Below are positions 44,577-54,257 of a stretch of 64,000 bases of DNA, one piece after another (position 1 is the first letter of the stretch; the number at the start of each line of letters is the position of its first letter). The notes under the pieces were generated by a model. That model made no database searches and was not told the DNA's origin. It worked only from the letters and a program-made list of their open reading frames with translations. Both the position numbers and the translations under genes were made by a program. Origin of the DNA: Leptodesmis sichuanensis A121 (lineage in GTDB: Bacteria > Cyanobacteriota > Cyanobacteriia > Leptolyngbyales > Leptolyngbyaceae). The DNA lies in the NCBI RefSeq assembly GCF_021379005.1, contig NZ_CP075171.1:4836001-4900000 (forward strand). The letters are read 5' to 3'.

Positions 44577-45020
44577 TTATTCGGGGAGGCGGTCTTTGGC
44601 CAGGGTGGCGATCGCGTCCCCTAAAGCTGTGGTCAGATTTTTGCGGGTTTGGGCATGGTCAGCCTGCTCCGTTTGTAAGGCTTGAGTCAGGCGATCGCAT
44701 TCCTGGAGGGCTTGAACGAGGCGCGATCGCAGTTCTGCTTCCGTAGTTAAGCTATCGACCAGAGCCTGGGCTGGAGACTCGACGGTTTCTCCAGAGGTGC
44801 TGGGAAACTGTCCCTTTAACTGGTTGATTTCCTGCTGCAAGGCCGCGATCGTTTGACGAGCAGTTCTGGCTTCACTTCGTCGTTGCTGAGCTTCTGTTTC
44901 ATACAGCCGCTGCCAGTTAATCGCACTGGCGTAGGCGGCTTCCCGTTCTTGTTGAGCCTCGGCCAACCGCTGCTTGAGGGCTTTAATCTCATCCAACCAT
45001 TGTGTTACATCCTGGGTCAT
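44577..45020 (-). CDS. Coiled-coil hypothetical protein
   Basis: This ~147-residue soluble protein is nearly all helical and charged, with heptad-like segments (LDEIKALKQRLAEAQQEREAAY, then TARQTIAALQQEINQLKGQ, and LVQALQECDRLTQALQTEQADHAQ). No family was recognised. The ATG at 45020 was preferred over 45065, since the first 15 codons are not helical. It is downstream of the site-2 protease gene and co-oriented, 90 bp apart. Confidence 0.65.
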   Translation of the reverse strand: MTQDVTQWLDEIKALKQRLAEAQQEREAAYASAINWQRLYETEAQQRRSEARTARQTIAALQQEINQLKGQFPSTSGETVESPAQALVDSLTTEAELRSRLVQALQECDRLTQALQTEQADHAQTRKNLTTALGDAIATLAKDRLPE

Positions 45021-45110
45021 GGGTCTGGCTCCTTCGTCTGGCGGCTGAACGCCTCCCGTTACCAAAAATCTGTTGTAAGGAAGTCTAATGGAGTTTCTCT
45101 GCTAATGTCA

Positions 45111-46613
45111 TTACATATTTAAGAGACTGCTGACGAAAGCCGGAACAGGCAAAATAATCAGCAGTAACAGGGCCAGGGAGAGAATGCCCAGGAGATCTCG
45201 GCGATTGTCCAACTCCGTAACATCGTTGAGGGCAGGTTCGTCGTTGGTGGGGATGAGAAACAGGACGATCGCCCACAACATGAGATACCGCTGGGCAAAG
45301 GAGAGCAGGAGTAACAGCAACCGGGCAAACTGGCCAATCATGGCTCCTGTTCGCTGTCCAAACATGGCATGAACAATGTGGCCGCCATCCAGTTGACCAA
45401 CGGGCATCAGGTTAAAGGCTGTGACGACCAGACCCAAACTACTGGCAACGGCAACAGGATGCATTTTGACCGCCATTCCACTGGTGAGTGCTCCTCCCAA
45501 CATCAGCTTGGCCACCAGCGCAAAGAGCAATGAAAATCGGGGATCAAACGCCTGTACGTTAAATAGATTCGGTTGCTGGGGCAGAGACACAACTTCTGAG
45601 TGAGCTAATCCCCACATCAGGAGTGGCAGCGCCAGGATAAACCCCATAATGGGGCCAGAAAATCCCACGTCAAATAAAGCTTTGCGGTTGGGAATCGGCG
45701 ATCGAATTTGAATGAAAGCGCCAAAGGTCCCAAAGGGAAACCAGGGCAGGGGCAACACCGGAATGAAGTATGGCAGGGTGGCCCGAATGCGATGACGACG
45801 AGCCGTGAGGTAATGGGCTAACTCATGAACCCCCAGAATCAGCAGCAGCACCAGTGCATAGGGCAATCCTTGAGCCAGCACATCGGGAGAGAGTTGAATT
45901 GATTTACCTCCATCTAACTGGCCAGAAATCTGTAACCAGGCCAAACAGGTCGTGCAAAAAGTAGCCAGCAACAACCCTCCTGCCAGCAGAGGGCGGGTGA
46001 GCACCTCCTGCTCGCCCCGATCGGTGTACTTCTTGGAGCGAGGATTAGTCACCAGGGCGAAGAAAGGTTTGCCGTTTGCCCCCTCCTGTAAGACAACCAG
46101 GAAGCGATCGCCAAATTGACGTTCCACGTTCTCTCGAATGGTGCGATAGGCCACCTCTGGATGACTTCTCAGGTGTCCTTTGCAAATGACTGCCTGGGGC
46201 CGGTATTCCACATGCTGCAGATAATAAATTGACCAGGGGAAACAGGTCTGCAGATGCTGTTCCTCCACTTTATCAATGGGACGGACGGCGACAGGTTCCA
46301 TCTGTGGTTCCACAGGGTTGCCAGGTGCGATCGCAGGTTCCTCGGCATTGGTTGGGTCAGACTGCTGCGGCGTAATCCGGCCCCATTGAATCAAAAACCA
46401 GTACAAGACCAGGCAGGCCAGCAGCGGCACCAGTACAAGATAGGAAGGAGGTGGTTTGCGATTGTTCGCTAAAGCCCAACCACTCCAAATGAAGGCAGGC
46501 ATCATGGCAACTAGCCACAATAACCAGATCGGCGTTCGGGTTACGGTGGCAACCCGCTGCACGATAAAGTAAGTGATTAGTCCCAATAGAAATAGTAGAA
46601 ATAAGGGATGCAT
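45111..46613 (-). CDS. Site-2 protease family (M50) membrane metalloprotease
   Basis: This 500-residue inner-membrane protease has about eight transmembrane helices. The zinc site is HELAHYLTARRHRI near residue 260, and the third ligand lies in NLMPVGQLDGGHIVHAM near 420. A cytoplasmic segment at ~100-205 precedes the catalytic core. The layout matches EGY/S2P-like cyanobacterial proteins that cut within the membrane; the substrate is unknown. Confidence 0.87.
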   Translation of the reverse strand: MHPLFLLFLLGLITYFIVQRVATVTRTPIWLLWLVAMMPAFIWSGWALANNRKPPPSYLVLVPLLACLVLYWFLIQWGRITPQQSDPTNAEEPAIAPGNPVEPQMEPVAVRPIDKVEEQHLQTCFPWSIYYLQHVEYRPQAVICKGHLRSHPEVAYRTIRENVERQFGDRFLVVLQEGANGKPFFALVTNPRSKKYTDRGEQEVLTRPLLAGGLLLATFCTTCLAWLQISGQLDGGKSIQLSPDVLAQGLPYALVLLLILGVHELAHYLTARRHRIRATLPYFIPVLPLPWFPFGTFGAFIQIRSPIPNRKALFDVGFSGPIMGFILALPLLMWGLAHSEVVSLPQQPNLFNVQAFDPRFSLLFALVAKLMLGGALTSGMAVKMHPVAVASSLGLVVTAFNLMPVGQLDGGHIVHAMFGQRTGAMIGQFARLLLLLLSFAQRYLMLWAIVLFLIPTNDEPALNDVTELDNRRDLLGILSLALLLLIILPVPAFVSSLLNM

Positions 46614-46703
46614 GTGCCTTTTCTAAACTCTGTTAAGAAAGGTTTCCTGAGACGACTTGCGATCGCACAGTCACGGGGAGATATTATCCAGGGAATTGGG
46701 TTT

Positions 46704-46776
46704 TAAACCTTGTTCCAGCCCAGAACCGGAGTTTCTCCGATCGGAAAACGACCGTTCTCTCGCTGGACTTGGTTTA
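46704..46776 (-). repeat. Palindromic repeat family A, copy 4 (inverted)
   Basis: In the inverted orientation it reads TAAACCTTGTTCCAGCCCAG at the start and TTCTCTCGCTGGACTTGGTT at the end. The middle (CCGGAGTTTCTCCGATCGG) is complementary to copies 2 and 3. It lies in the 325-bp gap 46614-46938 between divergent genes; nothing else is recognised there. Confidence 0.85.
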
Positions 46777-46938
46777 GATGTCCTGACACCTCACCCATAA
46801 CGACTCACCTAGTTTAATTTCCAATGGACGGAAAGGTACAAAAACTTAGGATTTCCCCAAAATCTTCCCTCCCCTCGTATAGACCTTTCGCTAGAACGTC
46901 TCTACCGCTCCTCAACTTCCACTCTCTTACCGTAGCCT

Positions 46939-47652
46939 GTGATCAACCCACCAATCTCCCCATCCTCCGTCTCCCATGCCCCGCTGGAGAAACCCCCTAA
47001 ACTCATCTTGCCCGGGAACGAAACCAACCCCTCTACTCGGATTTATGCCTTTCCGCCTAATCGGGAGACATTGGGGGCAACGGCTTATTTCATTGTAGAA
47101 GAGGTAAACATTCTGGTCGATTGTCCAGCCTGGAACAGCACAAATCAATATTTTTTGCAACAACAGGGAGGGGTGCAATGGCTGGTACTCACCCATCGGG
47201 GCGGCATTGGTCAAGCACGGGAGCTACAACAGACTTTCAATTGCCAGATTCTGATTCAGGAGCAAGAAGCCTACTTGCTACCCGGATTAAGGGTGATTTC
47301 CTTTTCCCAGACCTTTACCCTCACATCCCGCAGCCGCGCTTTATGGACTCCCGGCCACTCCCCTGGCTCTTCCTGCCTTTATTTCAATGAGTTTGGGGGA
47401 GTGTTATTTACCGGACGGCATATTCTGCCCAATCCGCAACGCCAACTCGTGCCGATTAAAACCGCCAAAACCTTTCATTGGCCGAGACAAATCAAGAGTG
47501 TGCAGAAACTACTGGCAGAGTTTAGCCCGGAAACCCTGGAAGTCATTTGTCCAGGGGCGAATGTTGGTTTTCTGCGCGGTCAACTCCCCGTCTATCAGGG
47601 CTATCAGCAGTTACAGCAAGGACGAGATTTGAGCCAGTCAGAAAAACCGTAG
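46939..47652 (+). CDS. MBL-fold protein with incomplete metal-binding motif
   Basis: This 237-residue protein follows the metallo-beta-lactamase fold: NPSTRIYAFPPNRETLGATAYFIVEEVNILVDCP, WLVLTHRGGIGQA, LWTPGHSPGSSCLYF and LFTGRHIL. The normal HxHxDH metal ligands read HRGGIG here, so most of the first metal site is absent, although TPGHSPGS is kept. It may bind one metal, or none and act non-catalytically. It is divergent from the site-2 protease. Confidence 0.78.
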   Translation: MINPPISPSSVSHAPLEKPPKLILPGNETNPSTRIYAFPPNRETLGATAYFIVEEVNILVDCPAWNSTNQYFLQQQGGVQWLVLTHRGGIGQARELQQTFNCQILIQEQEAYLLPGLRVISFSQTFTLTSRSRALWTPGHSPGSSCLYFNEFGGVLFTGRHILPNPQRQLVPIKTAKTFHWPRQIKSVQKLLAEFSPETLEVICPGANVGFLRGQLPVYQGYQQLQQGRDLSQSEKP

Positions 47653-47667
47653 AATGACTCTCTGTTC

Positions 47668-48723
47668 TTAAGTCCAACCTGCTCGATCCATAATTTTCAG
47701 TGCTTCAGCATTTTTCTGGCCATAGATAGCTGCATCCAGGGGATCCGCTTTAAACTCTCCCAGGCTGGCTAACATAGGATCGATCGCCACCTGAGCCACG
47801 ACCGGATATTCGTTATTGCCTTTCGCAAACATGGCCTGCGCTTCTGGAGTGGCAAGAAACTCTAAAAACTGCATTGCGGCTTCCGGATTTTTGGCAGTTT
47901 TCACCACTCCACCACCGCTGATATTGGTATGGGTACCGCGATCGCCCTGATTCGGGAAAAACACGCCCACTTTAGAGGCTATCTCCCGTTCCTCGGCTTT
48001 CTCGGATTTCATCAACCGCACCACATAGTAGGAATTCACCACTGTCAAATCGGCAGATCCAGCAGCAACTTCTTGAATTTGGGCCGTGTCATTCCCCTTG
48101 GGAGGATGGGCAAAATTAGCGACCAATCCCCGTGCCCAGGCTTCTGTTTGTTCAGATCCATTGGCGGCCAGTAATGAAGCCGTCAGCGATTGGTTATAGA
48201 CATTGCTGGAGGAGCGCACAATAAATCGTCCTTTCCAGCGAGGATCTGCTAGATCTTCATAGGTGGATAAATCGGCAGGCTGAACACGGTTTTTGTTATA
48301 CACAATCACCCTGGCTCGTTTGGAGAAGCCAAACCAATTCCCTGCTGGCTCCCGCAAGTTGGCAGGAATGGCACTCTGCAGCGCCTGGGATGAGGTGGGC
48401 AAAAATAATCCCGCTTGTTGAGCACGCCAGAGATTTCCCGCATCAACGGTCAGCAACACATCGGCAGGACTGTTGGTGCCCTCACTTTTAATCCGCTCAA
48501 TCAGCTCATCAGCCTTTGCTTCAACCAGGTTAATGGCAATGCCACTTTGCTTAGTAAATGCTTCATAGAGCGCATTATCACTATCGTAGTGACGGGCAGA
48601 ATACAAATTAATAGCTTGCTTGGCCTGCGAGCTTCCTGACTCCTGTCTTTGGCCACAACCACCCATCGCCACAACGGCGATCGCGCTGCTAGAGGCAAGA
48701 AAAGCCCGTCTCGTCATTTTCAT
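47668..48723 (-). CDS. futA: Iron(III)-binding periplasmic protein of an ABC transporter
   Basis: This 351-residue solute-binding protein has twin Arg (TRRAFLA) and a lipobox (AMGGC) at its N-terminus. The mature part matches FutA/IdiA: INLYSARHYDSDNALYEAF, VLLTVDAGNLWRAQQAGLF, and the Tyr-rich iron ligands in VVNSYYVVRL. FutA proteins bind ferric iron for the FutBC transporter and protect photosystem II when iron is short. futB and futC are not in the window. A palindrome lies 35 bp upstream. Confidence 0.93.
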   Translation of the reverse strand: MKMTRRAFLASSSAIAVVAMGGCGQRQESGSSQAKQAINLYSARHYDSDNALYEAFTKQSGIAINLVEAKADELIERIKSEGTNSPADVLLTVDAGNLWRAQQAGLFLPTSSQALQSAIPANLREPAGNWFGFSKRARVIVYNKNRVQPADLSTYEDLADPRWKGRFIVRSSSNVYNQSLTASLLAANGSEQTEAWARGLVANFAHPPKGNDTAQIQEVAAGSADLTVVNSYYVVRLMKSEKAEEREIASKVGVFFPNQGDRGTHTNISGGGVVKTAKNPEAAMQFLEFLATPEAQAMFAKGNNEYPVVAQVAIDPMLASLGEFKADPLDAAIYGQKNAEALKIMDRAGWT

Positions 48724-48757
48724 AAGATAATGTCACTCCCACAGGTGTTCTACGTTA

Positions 48758-48774
48758 TTGAAAGTATCTTTCAA
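48758..48774 (-). promoter_or_regulatory. Palindrome upstream of futA (possible operator)
   Basis: TTGAAAGTATCTTTCAA is a perfect 7-3-7 inverted repeat whose near end is 35 bp before the futA start. It is not a close match to the Fur box GATAATGATTATC. An iron-linked repressor site is inferred from the gene it precedes. Confidence 0.45.
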
Positions 48775-49518
48775 AAAGCAGCATAAAATATGAGGGACAA
48801 AAGAGCAAGCTTAATGAGATTTATTCTCAGCTTGATCGGACTCTAGAACTCTCAGTGCTTAAAGGACTCCGAGTTTTCAATGTTCACTAGGGTCAGAACT
48901 AACGCTAATAGTTCTCAGAGAAGATGGATGTTTTTGCCTGTGTTCCATTCCCATTGAAGAGTAATTACATGAGATTTGCACTGCCGGAATTCAAGGAGAT
49001 AAACCTTGAGTGTCACATAACGCATCAATGTTTGCTCTCATAGCATTTAACAAGTTTTTATCTTTATATGGCTGAAGTTAATCCACACTCACTACAACTG
49101 CTTTGCAACAGAAAATTATTTGAAATCGATAGATAAATCTTATGAATTCTTTTAGAAAGATAGTTGAGAGATTCAAGCAAATAGAGATTACAAGGGAAAT
49201 GACACTGAATGATATATCAATTGAGCGGTCTGGTTATGTCACCCACTCATAGAAGATTATCTGTCACGATCGCGGCTCCCCCACAATCCTGAAAAAAGAC
49301 CTTCTCTGCTGTCTTGTGAAGTTTTTATGAATGAGTTGTTTGTTCCATAAGTTTTTGGGGAAAACTGAAAGCGTTCAGTCAAAAAGCCGAATTACCATTT
49401 CTGATTTTTTACATACCAGGCTACCCCGCTCATCATTGCTTTATAGACATACTTAGGTACTGCTATTAGGATTGGGGATAGCACAAGGGTTGCCATAAAG
49501 TTTCTAAGGTTGTCACGT
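48775..49518. other. Long intergenic region before the sugar cluster
   Basis: This ~745-bp AT-rich gap has no family-like coding frame, no member of repeat families A or B and no obvious large hairpin. It holds the rfbF promoter, which was not resolved. A base composition lower in G+C than the neighbours is apparent by eye. Confidence 0.4.
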
Positions 49519-50292
49519 ATGAAAGCAGTCATTTTGGCCGGGGGATTGGGAACTCGTTTGAGTGAAGAAACCACTATTAAACCCAAACCAATGGTTGAAA
49601 TTGGTAACCAGCCAATTCTCTGGCATATTATGAAAACCTATTCAGCCCATGGAATTAACGAATTTATTATCTGTTGTGGATACAAAGGGTATGTGATTAA
49701 GGAATACTTCGCAAACTACTTTTTGCGAATGTCAGATGTCACGTTTGATATGCGATCGAACCAGATGGATGTGCATAATGGCAATGCGGAACCCTGGCGG
49801 GTAACACTGGTCGATACGGGTGAAAGTACCATGACGGGGGGACGTTTACGACGGGTACGAGAGCATATTGGCAATGACACCTTTTGTTTTACCTACGGGG
49901 ATGGGGTGAGTGATGTCAACATCACAGACGTGATTCGCTTTCATAAAGAGCAGGGCACGCTGGCCACCTTAACCGCCGTTCAACCACCGGGACGATTTGG
50001 GGCGATCGCGCTGGGACAGGGGCAAACCAAGATTCAGTCCTTTCACGAAAAGCCAGAAGGAGATGGAGCCTGGGTCAATGGTGGTTACTTCGTGCTGGAA
50101 CCAGAAGTGATCGATTACATCGCTGCCGATTCCACCACCTGGGAACGGGAACCACTGCAAAAATTGGCGCAGTCTAATCAGCTTTCTGCCTATCGTCATG
50201 CTGGTTTCTGGCAACCAATGGATACCTTAAGGGACAAGAATTACTTAGAAGATTTATGGAAAAACGGTAAAGCTCCCTGGAAAATCTGGTAA
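49519..50292 (+). CDS. rfbF: Glucose-1-phosphate cytidylyltransferase
   Basis: RfbF makes CDP-glucose from glucose-1-phosphate and CTP. The 257-residue enzyme has the nucleotidyltransferase motif [58 protein letters not shown] and [16 protein letters not shown]. The ATG at 49519 fits the family start; a TTG three codons earlier is less likely. It opens a plus-strand run of six genes. rfbG, the next enzyme for CDP-deoxysugars, is not present here. Confidence 0.94.
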   Translation: MKAVILAGGLGTRLSEETTIKPKPMVEIGNQPILWHIMKTYSAHGINEFIICCGYKGYVIKEYFANYFLRMSDVTFDMRSNQMDVHNGNAEPWRVTLVDTGESTMTGGRLRRVREHIGNDTFCFTYGDGVSDVNITDVIRFHKEQGTLATLTAVQPPGRFGAIALGQGQTKIQSFHEKPEGDGAWVNGGYFVLEPEVIDYIAADSTTWEREPLQKLAQSNQLSAYRHAGFWQPMDTLRDKNYLEDLWKNGKAPWKIW

Positions 50293-50343
50293 GTTGCTCC
50301 CACTTCCCTTAAAATCCCTTTGCTAGGGAATTTAGGGCGTGGT

Positions 50344-51558
50344 ATGTACGACTTTGCGATTATCGGTGGTGGGATTGTTGGCCTGTCTACAGGCATGGCT
50401 ATTGGTACGCGCTATCCTACGGCGCGTATTTTGTTATTAGAAAAAGAGAGTACCTGGGCGTTTCATCAAACCGGTCATAACAGCGGTGTGATCCATTCCG
50501 GGATCTACTACAAACCGGGAAGCCTGAAGGCGCAGTTGTGCCGGAATGGTTGTCAGTCGATGGTGGAGTTTTGTCGGCAGCACCAGATTCCCCATGAGGT
50601 GTGCGGCAAGGTAATTGTGGCGACTCAGGAAAAGGAACTGCCGTTGCTGGAAAATCTGTACCAGCGAGGGCTACAGAATGGGATTCCTGTGGCTCGGATG
50701 ACGGCAGAAGAGGTGCGAACCATTGAACCGCACGTCAGTTGTCTGGCGGGAATTCGGGTCTTTTCAACGGGGATTGTGGATTACCAGCAAGTTGCTGCCA
50801 AGTATGCTGAACTGATGGCATTGCAGGGGGCGGATCTGCGCCTGAATACGAAGGTCATTCACATTCGCGATACGGCTGATGGTCAAGTGATTGAAACCAA
50901 TCAGGGCAGTTTTGCAGCCCGATTTTTAATTAATTGTGCGGGATTGTACAGCGATCGTATCGCCAGGTTGGGAGGAGCCAATTCTCCAGCCAAAATTGTG
51001 CCATTTCGGGGCGAATACTATGAATTGGTGCCGGAAAAACGCTATCTGGTCAATACTCTGATTTATCCTGTTCCCAATCCAGCCTTTCCCTTTTTGGGGG
51101 TGCATTTCACCAAAATGATTGACGGCAGTGTTCATGCGGGGCCAAATGCCGTGCTCAGTCTGAAACGGGAGGGCTATCACAAGACCGATTTTGACCTGCG
51201 AGACACGTTGGAAGTGATGACCTTCCCCGGTTTCTGGAAGCTGGCCGCTCAACATGCCGATGAAGGGATTCAGGAAATTATCCGATCGTTCAGTAAGGTC
51301 GCATTTGTTCGCAGTCTGCAACGGTTGATTCCAGAAGTTCAGATGCCAGACGTTGTGCCGACTCATGCAGGGGTGAGAGCGCAAGCGTTGATGAACGACG
51401 GTAAGCTAGTAGATGACTTTTTGATTGTGAACGGTACTCACTCAATTCACGTCTGCAATGCTCCGTCTCCAGCAGCGACCGCTTCTCTGGAGATTGGCAA
51501 GGCGATCGCAGCCCAAGTTCCGGCACCTCCCACTTTAACCCTCGCATTCACCTCTTAA
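50344..51558 (+). CDS. lhgO: L-2-hydroxyglutarate oxidase-like FAD enzyme
   Basis: This 404-residue flavoprotein has the dinucleotide fold YDFAIIGGGIVGLSTGMAI, then FHQTGHNSGVIHSGIYYKPGS, typical of LhgO and related DAO-fold oxidases. YCAGL-type NCAGLYSD and the C-terminal NAPSPAATASLEIGK complete the FAD site. LhgO oxidises L-2-hydroxyglutarate to 2-oxoglutarate. It lies in a sugar gene run, 51 bp after rfbF and 7 bp before the epimerase, so it may act on a related hydroxy acid or sugar acid instead. Confidence 0.82.
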   Translation: MYDFAIIGGGIVGLSTGMAIGTRYPTARILLLEKESTWAFHQTGHNSGVIHSGIYYKPGSLKAQLCRNGCQSMVEFCRQHQIPHEVCGKVIVATQEKELPLLENLYQRGLQNGIPVARMTAEEVRTIEPHVSCLAGIRVFSTGIVDYQQVAAKYAELMALQGADLRLNTKVIHIRDTADGQVIETNQGSFAARFLINCAGLYSDRIARLGGANSPAKIVPFRGEYYELVPEKRYLVNTLIYPVPNPAFPFLGVHFTKMIDGSVHAGPNAVLSLKREGYHKTDFDLRDTLEVMTFPGFWKLAAQHADEGIQEIIRSFSKVAFVRSLQRLIPEVQMPDVVPTHAGVRAQALMNDGKLVDDFLIVNGTHSIHVCNAPSPAATASLEIGKAIAAQVPAPPTLTLAFTS

Positions 51559-51565
51559 CCCCCAC

Positions 51566-52615
51566 ATGAAAGTACTGATTACTGGTACAGAAGGCTATCT
51601 TGGATGTCTCCTGGCAGCTCTCCTGCTGCGGCAGGGACACGATGTCACCGGGATTGATACGGGCTTTTACAAAGCGGGCTGGCTGTATAACGGCGTTGAC
51701 CTGGTTCCCAAAACCATCAATAAGGATATTCGCCACATCACCCTGGAAGACTTACAGGGCATGGATGCCGTGGTACACATGGCGGAGTTGTCCAATGACC
51801 CGACCGGGCAACTGGCTCCCCACATCACCCATGAAATTAATTTCAAAGGCTCTGTGCGGCTGGCGGAACTGGCGAAACAGGCTGGAGTGACCCGCTTTGT
51901 CTACATGTCGTCCTGCAGTGTGTATGGCTTTTCCACAGAGCCAGAAGGCGCGTCGGAAGCATCCCCAGTAGATCCCCAAACTGCTTATGCCAAGTGCAAA
52001 GTGATGGTGGAACGGGCGATCGCACCCATGGCTGATGACGACTTCTCCCCCACGTTTATGCGCAATGCTACTGCCTTTGGAGCTTCTCCCCGAATGCGGT
52101 TTGACATTGTGATTAATAATCTGGCGGGATTAGCCTGGACAACAAAAGAAATCAAAATGAACAGTGATGGCACTCCCTGGCGACCAATGGCCCACGGCTT
52201 GGACATTGCCAAAGCCACGCTCTGTGCCCTGGAAGCCCCTCGCGATATAATTCACAACCAAATCTTTAATGTTGGCGATACATCGAATAATTATCGAGTC
52301 AAAGACATGGCGGAAATCATTGCCGATGTCTTCACAGGTTGCAAATTGAGTTTTGGCAGTATCAGTGCCGATCGACGCAATTACCGTGTCTGCTTTGACA
52401 AAATCAATACTCAACTGCCCGGATTCAAGTGCGAGTGGGATGCGCGTCGAGGAGTACAACAATTGCATGATCTCTTCACTCGCATTGAACTCACTGAAGA
52501 GATGTTTCACTTCCGGGGCTACACCCGCCTGAAGCAGTTGGAATACCTGATTCGCACTCAACAAATTGACCAGGATTTCTTTTGGAAACCCCTATCAAAC
52601 GGCAATATTTCGTAG
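51566..52615 (+). CDS. NAD-dependent epimerase/dehydratase (extended SDR)
   Basis: This 349-residue sugar-nucleotide enzyme has the Rossmann motif TGTEGYLG, the acidic cofactor residue in GIDTGFYK, and the catalytic YAKCK (YxxxK) with SSCSVYG upstream. A substrate region FMRNATAFGASPRMRFD and FNVGDTSNNYRV follow. It most likely modifies a nucleotide-sugar in the same pathway as rfbF and rfbC. The exact reaction (4-epimerase, 4,6-dehydratase or reductase) cannot be assigned. Confidence 0.87.
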   Translation: MKVLITGTEGYLGCLLAALLLRQGHDVTGIDTGFYKAGWLYNGVDLVPKTINKDIRHITLEDLQGMDAVVHMAELSNDPTGQLAPHITHEINFKGSVRLAELAKQAGVTRFVYMSSCSVYGFSTEPEGASEASPVDPQTAYAKCKVMVERAIAPMADDDFSPTFMRNATAFGASPRMRFDIVINNLAGLAWTTKEIKMNSDGTPWRPMAHGLDIAKATLCALEAPRDIIHNQIFNVGDTSNNYRVKDMAEIIADVFTGCKLSFGSISADRRNYRVCFDKINTQLPGFKCEWDARRGVQQLHDLFTRIELTEEMFHFRGYTRLKQLEYLIRTQQIDQDFFWKPLSNGNIS

Positions 52616-52709
52616 AAACGTTCCGGCGGAACGGCTCTACAAACAAAACAACAGATTGAAACATCTCCTGCACCAGCATTTTGCCGACTCAGCCTGAAGA
52701 AAAAAGCTT

Positions 52710-53249
52710 ATGATTTTTACCGAAACTAAACTCAAAGGTGCGTTCATCGTTGATGTAGAACTCTTAGCCGATCAACGGGGAGCCTTTGCCCGTACCTTTT
52801 GTGCCCAAGAGTTTGAGCAGCATGGCCTGAAACCTACCGTCGCCCAATGCAATCTCTCCTTTAACCACAAAGCAGGCACGATCCGGGGAATGCATTACCA
52901 GATTCCTCCCGCTGCCGAAACCAAGCTGGTGCGCTGTACCAAAGGAGCCATTTACGATGTGATCGTTGATCTGCGTCCAGCATCTCCTACCTATCGGCAG
53001 CATATTGGCGTGGAACTCAGTGCAGACAACCGGCGAGCGTTATACGTTCCCGAACTGTTTGCCCACGGCTATCAAGCACTCACGGATGGAGCCGAAGTGG
53101 TGTATCAAGTTGGCGAGTTTTACACTCCGGGCTATGAACGGGGGCTGCGCTATGATGATCCGGCCTTTGGCATTTCCTGGCCCTTACCCGTCACCGTGAT
53201 TTCTGAGAAAGATGCCTCCTGGCCCCTGTTTGAGGCTGTGTCCGCCTAA
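52710..53249 (+). CDS. rfbC: dTDP-4-dehydrorhamnose 3,5-epimerase family protein
   Basis: This 179-residue cupin enzyme has the RfbC motifs: ADQRGAFARTFCAQEF, the catalytic His in GTIRGMHYQIPPAAETKLVRC, AIYDVIVDLRPASPTY, YVPELFAHGYQAL and YDDPAFGISWP. It epimerises 4-keto-6-deoxyhexose nucleotides; given rfbF upstream, the natural substrate may be a CDP-linked sugar. Confidence 0.9.
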   Translation: MIFTETKLKGAFIVDVELLADQRGAFARTFCAQEFEQHGLKPTVAQCNLSFNHKAGTIRGMHYQIPPAAETKLVRCTKGAIYDVIVDLRPASPTYRQHIGVELSADNRRALYVPELFAHGYQALTDGAEVVYQVGEFYTPGYERGLRYDDPAFGISWPLPVTVISEKDASWPLFEAVSA

Positions 53250-53272
53250 TTGCCGCTCAATTTCAAGTATGT

Positions 53273-54172
53273 ATGAATCAGGTGCGTATGAAGCTGAGTG
53301 TGATTCTCCCGTGTTATAACGGTGCCGCCACGATCGCTGTTCAGCTAGAAGCCCTCACTCGCCAGCAATGGGAAGGCGAATGGGAAGTGGTGGTTGTCAA
53401 TAACGGCTCTACCGACAATTCCATGCAGATTGTGGAAACCTACCGCGATCGCCTGCCCCAGTTGCGAATTGTCGAAGCATATCATCCTCCCGGCCCCCGT
53501 CAGGGAGTTACCCATTCCTACACTGTGGGGTTTCAGGCCGCAACGGGAGATGCCTTTGTGCTGTGTGAAGCCGATGATCAAGTGGGAGATGGTTGGCTAA
53601 CCGCAATGGGTAAAGCGCTGCAAACTCATGCCTTTGTGGCCGCTGCCCTGGAATATCACCGATTAAATCCAGCCTGGTTAGTGGGAGATGGCTGGCAACA
53701 ACAATCTGTCGAAGCAGGTCTGACAACCATTTCCCCGCCCTTGTTTCTACCCTATGCGAGTGGGTGTAGTTTCGGTTTGCAGCGATCGGTTTACGAAACC
53801 ATTGGCCTGCCAGACCAATCCTGCGGAGCCAGTTGGGATACCGATTACTGCTGGCGTGCCCATCTCGCAGGCATCTCTATTCACTTTGTCCCAGAAGCCA
53901 CCGTTCACTACCGTCTGCGCGACCAATTGGGCGATCGCTACCGTCAGGGAAAATCCTGGGGCAAAGCTCACCTGGCCTTATACCGCAAATATGGCCCTCC
54001 CCCGACCCGCTTGAAGGCACTCAAGCATTATCTCCGCAGCACCCTGCAACTCTCCCGCCATTTGTTCCAGTTACCTATCAGCATGAGCGATCGTCAGAAA
54101 CGAGCCAATTGGGTTTGGGGTCTGGGCTGGTGCATCGGCGATTGGCAGGGAGGGGAGCATTTGTGGACGTAA
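53273..54172 (+). CDS. Glycosyltransferase family 2
   Basis: This ~299-residue GT-A enzyme begins [24 protein letters not shown], then [10 protein letters not shown], and the metal-binding [12 protein letters not shown] near residue 100. A substrate domain follows, with [15 protein letters not shown] and a His/Tyr-rich patch. It lacks clear transmembrane helices, so it is likely peripheral. It would transfer a sugar made by the upstream genes. It follows rfbC by 23 bp. Confidence 0.87.
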   Translation: MNQVRMKLSVILPCYNGAATIAVQLEALTRQQWEGEWEVVVVNNGSTDNSMQIVETYRDRLPQLRIVEAYHPPGPRQGVTHSYTVGFQAATGDAFVLCEADDQVGDGWLTAMGKALQTHAFVAAALEYHRLNPAWLVGDGWQQQSVEAGLTTISPPLFLPYASGCSFGLQRSVYETIGLPDQSCGASWDTDYCWRAHLAGISIHFVPEATVHYRLRDQLGDRYRQGKSWGKAHLALYRKYGPPPTRLKALKHYLRSTLQLSRHLFQLPISMSDRQKRANWVWGLGWCIGDWQGGEHLWT

Positions 54173-54257
54173 CTCAAGCCAACCCTTGTCGGATGTCCCC
54201 CCTCATTTGAAAATAGCTGTAACTCTGACACTTTTAACTCTTAACTTTTCCTGTTTC

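Noticed and set aside
48775-49518. A hidden ncRNA or small gene in the long gap before rfbF
   Set aside because: No coding pattern, strong hairpin or terminator could be supported.
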